Origin: Corynebacterium halotolerans
GTDB lineage: Bacteria; Actinomycetota; Actinomycetes; Mycobacteriales; Mycobacteriaceae
Length of the DNA stretch: 64,000 bases
Direction: 5' to 3'
Assembly: GCF_001056295.1 (NCBI RefSeq)
Contig: NZ_JVMD01000024.1
Location: 1-64,000, forward strand
How positions within the stretch are numbered: the stretch's first letter is position 1; every line of letters begins with the position of its first letter. Below the pieces are notes generated by a model. The model saw only the letters and a program-made list of their open reading frames with translations, was not told the DNA's origin and ran no database searches. This document shows, in pieces, positions 27,294 through 35,161 of this stretch. Made by a program: the position numbers and the translations under genes.

Positions 27294-28388
27294 TTACGTC
27301 GACGTGGCCTCGCGGACCTCGCCGACCAGTTCCTCGAGGACGTCCTCGAAGGCGATGATGCCCGCGTAGCGCCGGTCCAGGTCGGCGATGGTAGTCGCCC
27401 CGGATTCGCCGGGTTCGGCGGGGCCGACGACGTCCGCCTGCTCGACCAGCGCGAAGTGCGTCTGGTCGCGCTGCATGGCGCGCATGACAGTCTGCAGCTT
27501 CTCGTCGGAGCGCACCCGCGAGGGATCGCGGATGAGCATGCCCGGGATGGCGTCGTCGCGAATCTCGGCGGGCAGGCGGATGGCGTCCTTGACGTGGACG
27601 TAGCCGACGCATGCGCCGTCCTCCATCACGGGGTACCGGGAGAATCCGGTGTCGGCGCACAGCTCCTCCAGCTCCGCCGGCGTGACCTCCCGCGTGACGG
27701 TGACCAGGGTCTCCGGCGCGAGCATGACGTCGGCAGCGGTGAGCCGCTCGAACGTGAGGGCTCCCTGCAGGAGGGAGATTTCATCGTCGTCAAGCAGCCC
27801 CTGCCGGCCCGATTCCGCGACGAAGTCCTGGACCTGCGCGGACGTGAACGCGGAGTCGACCTCGTCCTTCGGCGTGGCCTTGAACAGCGTGCGCACCAGG
27901 AAGTTGGCGCTGGCGTTCATCAGCGAGATGAACGGCCGCATGACCACCACGAAGATGCGCAGCGGCACCGCGATCATCGCCGCGGTGGTCGGGGGCTTGG
28001 CGATGGCGATGTTCTTGGGCACCATCTCGCCGAGCACCATGTGCAGGAAGGTGACGATCAGCAGCGCGATGACCAGCGCCACCGGGTGCGCCAGGCCCTC
28101 GGGCAGGCCCCACGAGCGGAAGGGCCCCTCGAACAGCGAGGCGATGGCGGGTTCGCCGACCGCGCCGATGATCAGCGAACATGCGGTGATGCCCAGCTGC
28201 GTGGCGGCGAGCTGCACCGACACGTCCTCGATGCCGCGCAGCGCGTGCTTCGCGCCGGGGCGGCCGGCCAGGGCCATCGGCTCGACCTGGTCGCGGCGGG
28301 CGGAGACCATGGCGAACTCCGCGGCGACGAAGAACGCGTTGAGGGCCAGCATGGCCACGAGCACGATGATTGCCGTTGCGGTGGTCAT
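27294..28388 (-). CDS. CNNM/CorC-type membrane protein with CBS domains (hemolysin-family annotation)
   Basis: 364 residues. The DUF21 (CNNM) membrane domain covers about 1-185 with three to four helices (LNAFFVAAEFAMVSARR, HMVLGEMVPKNIAIAKP). A CBS pair follows (about 210-350). The C-terminal CorC/HlyC domain seen in the upstream paralog is missing. Such proteins are linked to Mg2+/Co2+ efflux or homeostasis; the 'hemolysin' name is historical. Its start overlaps the stop of the preceding paralog by four bases (ATGA), so the two are translated together and may form a heteromer. Confidence 0.88.
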   Translation of the reverse strand: MTTATAIIVLVAMLALNAFFVAAEFAMVSARRDQVEPMALAGRPGAKHALRGIEDVSVQLAATQLGITACSLIIGAVGEPAIASLFEGPFRSWGLPEGLAHPVALVIALLIVTFLHMVLGEMVPKNIAIAKPPTTAAMIAVPLRIFVVVMRPFISLMNASANFLVRTLFKATPKDEVDSAFTSAQVQDFVAESGRQGLLDDDEISLLQGALTFERLTAADVMLAPETLVTVTREVTPAELEELCADTGFSRYPVMEDGACVGYVHVKDAIRLPAEIRDDAIPGMLIRDPSRVRSDEKLQTVMRAMQRDQTHFALVEQADVVGPAEPGESGATTIADLDRRYAGIIAFEDVLEELVGEVREATST

Positions 28389-29746
28389 GTGGCGTTCTCC
28401 TCCCGGGTCACGGTGACGCGGACCCGGCCGATGCGGCGGCGGGCCATCTTCTGCACGCGGAGCTCCACCTGCGCGGTGGTGGGCAGGTCGTCTTCGTCGC
28501 GGTGGGCGTGGTCCAGCGCGTCGAGGCGGACGACGTCGCCGACGTGCGGCATGCGGTCGAGCTTCTCGGTGATCAGCCCGCCGATGGTGTCGGATTCGTC
28601 GCCCTCGGGCATGTCCAGGTCGACCAGGTCGCCGAGCTCGTCGGGGCGGATGAGGCCGGAGACGAGCAGGGTGGAGTCGTCGATGCGGTGGTGGTCGCGG
28701 GTTTCCTCGTCCTGCTCGTCGTCGATTTCGCCGACGATTTCCTCCACCAGGTCCTCGAGCGTGACGATGCCCGCCGTGCCGCCGTATTCGTCGACGACGA
28801 CGGCGAGCTGGGTCGGGGTTTCGCGCAGCTCGCGCATGAGCGGGTCGAGGGTCATCGAATCGGAGACCACGTGCACCGGTTCGGCGACGGTCGCGGCCGG
28901 CGTGGTCGCGCGTTGGTCGAAGGGCACGGTGAGCAGCCGGTTGAAGTGGATGACGCCGGTGATGTCGTCGACGTTGTCGGCGAAGACGGGGAAACGGGCG
29001 TGGCCGGTTTCGGCGACGGCGTCGAGGGCTTCGGCGACGGTTTCGTCCTCGATGAAGCGCACGCGCGGGCGGGGCGTCATGACGTCCGCCGCGGTGCGGT
29101 CACCGAACTCGATGGAGCGGGCGACCAGCTCGGCGGTGGAGCTGACGAGGGTGCCTTCGTCGCCGGACCGGGACACGACGGCGAGCAGCTCTTCGGCGGT
29201 GCGGGCCGACGCGAGCTCCTCTTCGGGGGTCAGCCCGAGCCAGCGCAGGACGCGGTTGGCCGCGCCGTTGAGAATCCTCGCCAGCCAGCCGAGCAGGAAC
29301 ATGAAGACGTTCTGCGGCCGCACCACCAGGTCGGCCACGCGCATCGGCTGGGCGATGGCCCAGTTCTTGGGCACCAGCTCGCCGAACACCATCTGCGTGA
29401 ACGTCACCAGGATGAACGCGCCGGTCGTGGAGATCGCCGCGACCACGCCGCGGTCGAGGCCGGTGAGCCCCAATCCCTCGCGGAAGAGCACGCCGACCGA
29501 CGGCGCGGTGAGGAAACCGGCGATGAGGCTGGTCAGGGTGATGCCGAGCTGCGCGCCGGACAGGTTCGTGGAGGTTTTGGTCAGCGCCTTGTCGATGAGC
29601 GCGGCCGTCGCATCGCCGTCGTCGATGCGCCGCCTGACGTCGTTGCGGTTGACGGTCAGGTAGGAGAACTCCACGGCGACGAAGAGCGCGTTGCCCAGGA
29701 CGAGCAGCAGCAGAACCACCAGCAGGATGGCCGCGGACCAGATCAT
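28385..29746 (-). CDS. CNNM/CorC-type membrane protein with CBS and transporter-associated domains
   Basis: 453 residues: DUF21 membrane domain (about 1-190; GNALFVAVEFSYLTVNR, MVFGELVPKNWAIAQP), CBS pair (about 215-340; VVVDEYGGTAGIVTLEDLVEEIVGEI), then the CorC_HlyC transporter-associated domain (about 355-445). It is probably involved in divalent-cation homeostasis at the cytoplasmic membrane. It forms an overlapping pair with the shorter paralog downstream. A 46-codon reading frame upstream ends in a TGA overlapping this ATG. Confidence 0.9.
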   Translation of the reverse strand: MIWSAAILLVVLLLLVLGNALFVAVEFSYLTVNRNDVRRRIDDGDATAALIDKALTKTSTNLSGAQLGITLTSLIAGFLTAPSVGVLFREGLGLTGLDRGVVAAISTTGAFILVTFTQMVFGELVPKNWAIAQPMRVADLVVRPQNVFMFLLGWLARILNGAANRVLRWLGLTPEEELASARTAEELLAVVSRSGDEGTLVSSTAELVARSIEFGDRTAADVMTPRPRVRFIEDETVAEALDAVAETGHARFPVFADNVDDITGVIHFNRLLTVPFDQRATTPAATVAEPVHVVSDSMTLDPLMRELRETPTQLAVVVDEYGGTAGIVTLEDLVEEIVGEIDDEQDEETRDHHRIDDSTLLVSGLIRPDELGDLVDLDMPEGDESDTIGGLITEKLDRMPHVGDVVRLDALDHAHRDEDDLPTTAQVELRVQKMARRRIGRVRVTVTREENAT

Positions 29747-29883
29747 CGGCGCTCACCCCCTGCGGCGCCGGCGGGCGATTCCGCCGCTCGGGCGGAATCG
29801 GGACTTCGGGAGGGTTCGGCTGCGGCGGAGTCGTCGGTGGACTCCGCGGGAACCCGCGTCGTTGTGGATTGGTCTGGGGGCAT
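29743..29883 (-). CDS. Possible small leader ORF coupled to the CNNM gene
   Basis: 46 codons, hydrophilic and low-complexity (Ser, Ala, Pro, Asp, Arg), no recognisable domain. Two features argue for translation: its ATG lies 6 bases after TAAAAT (29890-29895), the same layout as other leaderless genes here, and its TGA overlaps the ATG of the CNNM gene. It may serve only to bring ribosomes to the downstream start. It could also be chance in a GC-rich leader. Confidence 0.4.
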   Translation of the reverse strand: MPPDQSTTTRVPAESTDDSAAAEPSRSPDSARAAESPAGAAGGERR

Positions 29884-29988
29884 GGCGCGATTTTATAGGT
29901 TTCCCCGGTTCGTGCGCACCCGCGGGGGAGAGGTTTCGCCCTGGGCGATCAGGGCATTTGCGTGACGACGGCCCGTAGCTAACCGTGT

Positions 29989-31086
29989 TTACCGTGGGGG
30001 TATCCGAATTGTGCCCGACATGTACCGCACGGCATTGCCGGAGATCTTGATGCGTTCGTCGGCGGCTTCGAGGTGCAGCAATCCGCCGCGCGCGGACGCC
30101 TGGTGCGCGGTGAGGCGGTCGCGGCCGAGTTCGGCGAACCAGAAGAGGCCGAGCACGCAGTGCGCGGCGCCGGTGACGGGGTCCTCGTCGATGCCGATGC
30201 CGGGCGCGAAGTAGCGGGAGACGATGTCGTGGCCGGCGTCATCGCCGTCGGTGACGCCGGTGGCGTCGGCGGTGACGATGATCCCGTGCCGCGCGATGCG
30301 CGCGACCGCGGGGAAGTCGGGGGAGAGCGGCCGAATCAGCTCGGGGGAGTCGACGACCACCAGGAGCATCGTCCGCCCCGACAGCATGTCCGTGATCGAT
30401 GCCGCGTCGATGCCGAGCGCGTCGGCGATGGTGGTGCGCAGACGGCCCGCCATGACGACGGGGTCGGTGGTCATCGGGCTGACTTTTCCGCCGGCGCTCA
30501 TCTCGATGTCGGTCTTGGCTTCGGCGGACAACGCGGGGGAGTCGGCGTCGAGGGGAGAAGGCGGATCGGCGGGGAAGTCCAGAGTGAACAAGTCGGGGGC
30601 CGCGGCGCGTCCGGTGGCTCCGTCGCCGCATTCGCCCCGCGTGCGCGTCACGCTGAGCCACCCGGACATGGTCCAGAAGTCCAGGCGGTCGGGCGAGGCG
30701 GAGGGGTCGTCGTCAAGCGAATCGTCTCCGTCGCAGGCGCCGAAGCCTCCGCAGCCGGCGTCCAGCGCGGCGAAGAGATGCGCGGCGGCGGCGAGGGTGG
30801 CGTGGCCGCAGAGTTCGATCTCGACGGTCGGGGTGAACCAGCGCAAGTGGTGCGCCGGGGAGTTCGACGGCGCGGCGGGCGCATCGTCGGGGATGCGGCC
30901 GACGAGGAATGCGGTCTCCGAAAGGTTGTTCTCCGTGGCGATGGCCTGCAGCGTTTCGTCGGACGGCCATTCCGACAGGTGGACGACCGCCGCCGGATTG
31001 CCGCCGAAGACGGTGTCGGTGAACGCGTCGATCTGCGCGATCTCGAGGTCCAGGTGCGTGGATGCGTGGCCGGTGGGCTCCCTCAT
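29989..31086 (-). CDS. PhzF-family isomerase-like protein
   Basis: 365 residues. Family motifs: DAFTDTVFGGNPAAV at the N-terminus, ENNLSETAFL with the catalytic-type Glu (about 53), LRWFTPTVEIELCGHATLA, and SRYFAPGIGIDEDPVTGAAH near the C-terminus. PhzF-type proteins form two similar hot-dog-like halves, and known members are isomerases or epimerases; the substrate is unknown here. Typical length is 260-300. The excess is an acidic, low-complexity stretch between the halves (about 120-205). ATG 31086 follows TAGCCT by 6 bases, so it is probably leaderless. Confidence 0.88.
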   Translation of the reverse strand: MREPTGHASTHLDLEIAQIDAFTDTVFGGNPAAVVHLSEWPSDETLQAIATENNLSETAFLVGRIPDDAPAAPSNSPAHHLRWFTPTVEIELCGHATLAAAAHLFAALDAGCGGFGACDGDDSLDDDPSASPDRLDFWTMSGWLSVTRTRGECGDGATGRAAAPDLFTLDFPADPPSPLDADSPALSAEAKTDIEMSAGGKVSPMTTDPVVMAGRLRTTIADALGIDAASITDMLSGRTMLLVVVDSPELIRPLSPDFPAVARIARHGIIVTADATGVTDGDDAGHDIVSRYFAPGIGIDEDPVTGAAHCVLGLFWFAELGRDRLTAHQASARGGLLHLEAADERIKISGNAVRYMSGTIRIPPR

Positions 31087-31228
31087 GTCACGAGGCTAGC
31101 AGGGGGCGCGGCGTGTGGGAGTGGCTCGAGCTGGTCATGTCGTGTGTGGCCGGTCGTGGTGCGGTGATGGACGGGCATGATCATCACGCAGCTCGTGCGT
31201 CCCGCACGTTAGTAGCCGACGGCACAGT

Positions 31229-31498
31229 TCAGCGCTCCGAGTAGCGGGCCTCGTACCCGTCGTAGGTGTCGTAGTTCCCATCCAGTGTGACGGCGTCGAC
31301 ACGAGTCCCGGGTTCCGGGCCTTTCAATCGGAGATGGAATAGTTGCTCCATGTAGGGCAAGCCCAAAACTCTGCCTCCCTTTAAACCGTGGATCCCTCCA
31401 GATGTCGGCGAGAGTCGGGATCGGACCGTTTGAACTCTCTCGCCTACTTGATCCGCAGTGTTAAGTTCGAAACTTGGGCGTGAGTTAGGGCATTTCGG
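31229..31498 (-). pseudogene. 3' remnant of an unidentified gene at the edge of the low-GC island
   Basis: On the minus strand 89 codons are open up to a TGA at 31231-31229, with coding-like ending: GLKGGRVLGLPYMEQLFHLR, then KGPEPGTRVDAVTLDGNYDTYDGYEARYSER. The frame is closed upstream by TAG at 31501-31499, exactly where the nuclease gene's -10 element begins on the other strand. No start with ribosome site or -10 element is seen, so this looks like the C-terminal end of a gene cut off when the island arrived. I do not recognise the protein family. Confidence 0.5.
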
Positions 31499-31511
31499 CT
31501 ACCTTGTAGGC

Positions 31512-32519
31512 ATGTTCGAGGATGTCCCTCTAGCGCACTCCGATAATCCCTTCATCCTTCGATGGTGGACCCATGAGTTGGATGAGCTGATCGTACTGCT
31601 CATAGAAAGGCACGCTTGGTACTGGCCGTGGTCAGCAAGCGAAGCGATATGTAAGATTGTCCCGGCGTCTGACCTTGAGCGTTGGCGAGCGGAGGATCCA
31701 TTATGTTACCAGTATGCTTGGGCCAACGTGCTGATGTATTTCGCTATATCCCGTGCGCAACGCCAGGGTTATAGGGACTATGAAAGACGGCCTGAGGACC
31801 TACAGTGTTTGCAATGCGGTGGCGATTTCAACCAAGGGGAGTGTCCGCCTTGGACTGTTAGGCGGCTTGGCAGCATCGACGCACTTCGGTTTTGCGCTGG
31901 CTGTTGTAAAAGAGGGTTCTTCGGTATTACCCCGCGCGTTCGGTGCAGCAAAAAGGCAATCCGGACGTATCTTGCAGAAGTCCATCGCTTGTCTGGTGTC
32001 GTTCCAAGTGAAAACTTCTTCGATATAGCGGGACCCATGGTAGGTTTGCCGGCTGAGTCTCAAGCTGCACTTCTTAAACTCGGAGAAACACGCCCCTCGA
32101 AGGACTGTATTAAATCCAAATATGGATCGCATCTAGCGGCTTTGGTCGACGCTGGTGTGCTCCCAGGAGGGACGCGCCGCACGTCGAGAGGTACACATTG
32201 CCTGGCCAAGGATGGTCATGTGTGTTATTCCCTGGGGGAAAAGCTTATCGATGACTGGCTCTTTGAGAATGACGTGGACCATCTGAGAGAGCCGAATTAT
32301 CCTGAGTCTAGGCTGCGTGCTGATTTCCAGGTAGGTGACACGTTGATCGAGTACTTTGGCCTGGCTGGCGATCCTGACTACGACGCGAAAACAATCGAAA
32401 AGAGGAAGCTTGCGCGTGCCCGCGGTATAAAACTGGTGGAGATCTATCCAAGTGATGTTGCTAACTTCACTCGATGTGCTGCAGTCCTTACCGAAGCTCT
32501 AGGGCTCGAAGGTCCTTGA
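31512..32519 (+). CDS. Putative PD-(D/E)XK nuclease with zinc ribbon, low GC, probably acquired
   Basis: 335 residues from ATG 31512, 6 bases after TACCTT; a GTG at 31458 is in frame but overlaps the remnant gene. Visible parts: a Trp-rich N-terminal helical region; a zinc-ribbon-like set of cysteines (C99xxC102 and C128xxC131); a middle segment (about 150-220, CIKSKYGSHLAALVDAGVL) like the DNA-binding repeats found in some HNH/homing endonucleases; and a C-terminal restriction-like core with Glu243, Asp271 (RADF), Glu280 (LIEYFG) and Lys297/299 (IEKRKL), matching the D-ExY-K order of PD-(D/E)XK nucleases. Base composition is close to 50% GC, unlike all neighbours. No methyltransferase or other partner is adjacent. 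Assignment is by motif only. Confidence 0.65.
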   Translation: MFEDVPLAHSDNPFILRWWTHELDELIVLLIERHAWYWPWSASEAICKIVPASDLERWRAEDPLCYQYAWANVLMYFAISRAQRQGYRDYERRPEDLQCLQCGGDFNQGECPPWTVRRLGSIDALRFCAGCCKRGFFGITPRVRCSKKAIRTYLAEVHRLSGVVPSENFFDIAGPMVGLPAESQAALLKLGETRPSKDCIKSKYGSHLAALVDAGVLPGGTRRTSRGTHCLAKDGHVCYSLGEKLIDDWLFENDVDHLREPNYPESRLRADFQVGDTLIEYFGLAGDPDYDAKTIEKRKLARARGIKLVEIYPSDVANFTRCAAVLTEALGLEGP

Positions 32520-32566
32520 GGTGGCGGAGCCGCGTTGAGGCGGGGTGGAAAAGGATAAGTGGGAGA

Positions 32567-32599
32567 TGTCCGGAATGTCATAATGTATATTATCGGACA
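32567..32599. promoter_or_regulatory. AT-rich imperfect palindrome at the right edge of the low-GC island
   Basis: Outer arms TGTCCG (32567-32572) and CGGACA (32594-32599) enclose an ATAAT/ATTAT inner repeat with asymmetric spacing. The AT-rich centre contains -10-like hexamers on both strands. It could be an operator or promoter left from the acquired segment. No gene downstream on either strand is an obvious target. Confidence 0.35.
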
Positions 32600-32708
32600 C
32601 CGGGCGAGAGGGGGTCTGCCGGCGGTGCCGGATGGCGTCGGGTCCGTCGGTGCCGCGTCCGCCAACGCCGCGTGCGTCAGCGCCGCGTCCGCGCCAATGC
32701 CGCGACCG

Positions 32709-32996
32709 TCAGAGACGGCGCTTCTTGGATCCCCGGGCGCCGCCGGCGCCGTCCTCGAAGCCGTGGGTGGAATCATCCACGACGTTGGCCGCCGGCCCGT
32801 ACGGCACGCCCGCGTTCTCCGCCGCGGTGCGTACGGCGATCTCCTCGCGCAGGCGCTTGGTCTGCCACACGGTCAGCGCCATGAGCGCCAGGCCGATGAC
32901 GGCCAGGATCCACAGCTTCTGCCATGCGACGAAAAGGACGAACACGACCAGCATCGCCATGCGCACCCGGCGCGCCAGGATCATTTTCTCGTACAT
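32709..32996 (-). CDS. Small two-helix membrane protein, unknown function
   Basis: 95 residues from ATG 32996, preceded by AAAGAGAGA; the longer frame upstream is not supported. Two close membrane segments (MAMLVVFVLFVAW and LWILAVIGLALMALTVW) are joined by a short turn, followed by a polar C-terminal tail ending in KKRRL. No family recognised. A promoter with a palindromic operator lies upstream (33070-33108), so it is probably regulated and monocistronic. Confidence 0.75.
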   Translation of the reverse strand: MYEKMILARRVRMAMLVVFVLFVAWQKLWILAVIGLALMALTVWQTKRLREEIAVRTAAENAGVPYGPAANVVDDSTHGFEDGAGGARGSKKRRL

Positions 32997-33069
32997 GGGT
33001 CTCTCTTTCGTGTTCGGATCGTGTCGGGCCGCTTCGGGCCGTTCCAGACCGTGTTCGGACCGTTTCGGG

Positions 33070-33108
33070 ACTATACCGGAGTGCCCCTTCAAAACGTCAC
33101 TGTGACGT
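33070..33108 (-). promoter_or_regulatory. Predicted promoter with ACGTCAC-T-GTGACGT operator
   Basis: On the minus strand TATAGT (33075-33070) is a good -10 element for the small membrane-protein gene. A perfect 7-bp inverted repeat with one central base (33094-33108) overlaps the -35 position 17 bases upstream. Between the promoter and the gene (about 33010-33070) the leader consists of short TTCGG-nCCG repeats. Confidence 0.5.
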
Positions 33109-33284
33109 AATGATGAAGCCCCGGGCGCGCTTCGGGCGGCGCTCCGGGTTCTTTCAAGCCGATTCCTTGCTTGGCTCTCGGGCCGGCCGGACCGTTCCTC
33201 GGTCAGTCGGCCGGGCCGACACAGCCCTCGGGTCGGCCGCGGCAACTCGGCGGCGACTCCGTGGCCACCCCGCGACTGTCCGAG

Positions 33285-33989
33285 CTACTTTGCCTCGGCC
33301 TTGCGCAGCACGATGCGCAGGTTCAGCTCGCCGTTCTCGTCGACGGACGCCGCCACGAAGTCCGGCGTGCGCACGTTGTAGTCCAGGCGGTTGAACTCGA
33401 GCGTGCCGGACATGAGCACGTGATCTCCGTGGCGCATGACCTGCAGCGGCACGACGACGTCGTTGGTCACCCCGCGGATGGTCAGCCGGCCCGGCACCTG
33501 GACGTCGGCGGGCGTGCCATCATCCGGCACGACCGTCAGGTCGGTGTCGCCGGACACCTCGAACTTCGCCTCCGGGTACGACTCCGTGCTGAAGATGGTG
33601 TCGCGGACGTTGTTGTCGCGCTTCATGTCGTCGGACCGCAGGGTCTCCATGTCCACGACCAGCGACCCGGACTTCAGGGTGTCGCCGGCGATCTCGAACG
33701 TCCCGGTCACGTCGTGCGTGGAGCCGGACGTCGTCCGCTGGCTGCCCGGCAGCAGCTCGTTGAACGTGTATCCGACCGACGTGCTCGTGCCGGCCCCGGA
33801 CCGGGCGACCTCCCAGGTGCCGTTGCGGTCCGTGGTGGCCGGCTGGACGTTGGCGGTGTCCACGCCGCCGGTGCGCACGCCCTCGGACGTGATCACGCGG
33901 TACAGAACGGGGCCGACGATGACGATCGCCAACGCGACCACCGCCACCGCGACCAGCGTCACGATCGACTTCTTCATGCCCGAATTCAT
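33285..33989 (-). CDS. YceI-family protein with N-terminal membrane anchor
   Basis: 234 residues from ATG 33989, which follows TACCAT by 7 bases; an ATG three codons upstream overlaps that element. One N-terminal helix (SIVTLVAVAVVALAIVIVGPVLY) anchors or exports the protein. The rest is the YceI lipocalin-like beta-barrel (NGTWEVARSGAGTSTSVGYTF, GRLTIRGVTNDVVVPLQ, LEFNRLDYNVRTPDF), known to bind polyisoprenoid or related amphiphilic molecules. It probably acts on the outer face of the cytoplasmic membrane. It stands alone, between two other minus-strand genes. Confidence 0.9.
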   Translation of the reverse strand: MNSGMKKSIVTLVAVAVVALAIVIVGPVLYRVITSEGVRTGGVDTANVQPATTDRNGTWEVARSGAGTSTSVGYTFNELLPGSQRTTSGSTHDVTGTFEIAGDTLKSGSLVVDMETLRSDDMKRDNNVRDTIFSTESYPEAKFEVSGDTDLTVVPDDGTPADVQVPGRLTIRGVTNDVVVPLQVMRHGDHVLMSGTLEFNRLDYNVRTPDFVAASVDENGELNLRIVLRKAEAK

Positions 33990-34114
33990 ACCCGTCATGG
34001 TATCCCCTCAGGCGCCCTTAAGTGGCATCGGGCCCCGCCGCGGAGCTGTTGTTTTCGCCGTTTACCTCTCCCCCTGTGGTGCACTTCACTTTACGACGGC
34101 CCGAGTACCCGGGT

Positions 34115-34462
34115 TCAGCGGAAATGCTCCAGCTCCCGCGCCTTGACCACCAACTCGCGGCACATCGCCGCCACCTCTCCGGCGTCGGCGCCCTCGCCGA
34201 CCGCGGTTTCGACGTCTTCCGCCGCGCACCGCAGCTCGAAGAGCCCGTCGCGCAACGTCGCCAAGCGTTCGTCCGACAACCCGGACGCCCGCTCCCCCGG
34301 GCCCGCACCGCCGGCCCCCGCGGCGGCCGCGGCCTCGGCGCGCCGGTGCTCGTAGGCCCGCTGGCGGCACGTCTGGTCGCAGTACTTGCGGCGCCGGCCG
34401 CGGGGCGACAGGGCGATCTCCCTGCCGCACCATTCGCAATGGGCGGTGTCGTTGACGGTCAC
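34115..34462 (-). CDS. Small zinc-finger protein, conserved beside rbpA
   Basis: 115 residues from GTG 34462, 6 bases after CATAAT (leaderless type). The N-terminus has CEWCGREI and KYCDQTCRQRAYEHR, a four-cysteine zinc finger of the kind used for nucleic-acid or protein binding. An Ala/Gly linker and a helical C-terminal domain (DERLATLRDGLFELRCAAEDVE) follow. From memory a comparable small gene (Rv2049c) is divergent from rbpA in M. tuberculosis, so the pairing is conserved and may be functional. Role unknown. Confidence 0.82.
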   Translation of the reverse strand: MTVNDTAHCEWCGREIALSPRGRRRKYCDQTCRQRAYEHRRAEAAAAAGAGGAGPGERASGLSDERLATLRDGLFELRCAAEDVETAVGEGADAGEVAAMCRELVVKARELEHFR

Positions 34463-34495
34463 GACCGGATTATGGCACGCCCCGCATCCAGGGGT

Positions 34496-34501
34496 TATAA
34501 T
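34496..34501 (+). promoter_or_regulatory. -10 element of rbpA
   Basis: Perfect TATAAT with a G-rich extension, about 100 bases before the rbpA start. The -35 region is poor (TGGCAC at 17 bases). It lies back-to-back with the CATAAT -10 element of the divergent zinc-finger gene (34474-34469), so the two promoters share about 20 bases. Confidence 0.65.
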
Positions 34502-34602
34502 CGAGGGTCAGCGTTTCGGGAGCGTGGCGGCGGAGATTGCTCCGCCGCCCGCCCCCATCCCCGTCCCATCCCCGAACATTTTGGAAGAAGGGCCGCCACA
34601 CC

Positions 34603-34992
34603 ATGGCAGATCGAGTTCTTCGCGGCAGCCGCATGGGCGCCGTCTCCTACGAGACCGACCGCGACCACGACCTCGCGCCCCGCCGCATGGTCCGTTACCA
34701 GACCGAAGACGGCATTTTCGAGGTCCCCTTCGCCGATGACGCCGAGATCCCCGGCGAGTGGCTGTGCAAGAACGGCCAGATCGGCAAGCTGGTCGAGGGC
34801 GAGGGCACCGAGGCGAAGCCCGTGAAGCCGCCGCGCACCCACTGGGACATGCTCCGCGAGCGCCGTTCCCTCGAGGAGCTCGACGTCCTGCTCGACGAGC
34901 GCGTCGACCTGCTGCGCAAGCGCCGCCGCAACGCCGCCCGGCTGCTCAAGCAGCAGCAGGAGGCGGAGGCCGCCGAGGCCGAGAACAAGTAG
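34603..34992 (+). CDS. rbpA: RNA polymerase-binding protein RbpA
   Basis: 129 residues. The start MADRVLRGSRMGAVSYETDRD, the core domain (VPFADDAEIPGEWLCKNG) and the C-terminal sigma-interacting helix (THWDMLRERRSLEELDVLLDERV) match actinobacterial RbpA, which binds RNA polymerase and the principal sigma factors and stabilises open complexes. Near-full length, with a Gln/Glu/Ala tail. Its 5' leader is about 95 bases, unlike the leaderless genes around it. A strong terminator follows. Confidence 0.97.
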   Translation: MADRVLRGSRMGAVSYETDRDHDLAPRRMVRYQTEDGIFEVPFADDAEIPGEWLCKNGQIGKLVEGEGTEAKPVKPPRTHWDMLRERRSLEELDVLLDERVDLLRKRRRNAARLLKQQQEAEAAEAENK

Positions 34993-35024
34993 GTTCCCTC
35001 CCCCGGCGCACGAACGCTTCACGA

Positions 35025-35074
35025 CGATCCGACCCGGAAGGCCACATGGTCCTTCCGGGTCGGATCGTTCTTTT
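35025..35074 (+). terminator. Rho-independent terminator of rbpA
   Basis: 17-bp perfect stem (CGATCCGACCCGGAAGG and its complement) with a 9-base loop, followed by TTCTTTT. Confidence 0.93.
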
Positions 35075-35161
35075 CGGCCGTTCGCCGAATCCGCCGGCCC
35101 GTACGTGCCCTATCGTCGTGAGAATGCAGCTTGGTCGGTTCGGATGAGGGGGTGGGCGCGC

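Noticed and set aside
33094-33108. GlxR/CRP-type site (TCACTGTGA core)
   Set aside because: The GlxR consensus has TGTGA and TCACA separated by six bases in the other orientation; this palindrome has a one-base centre.
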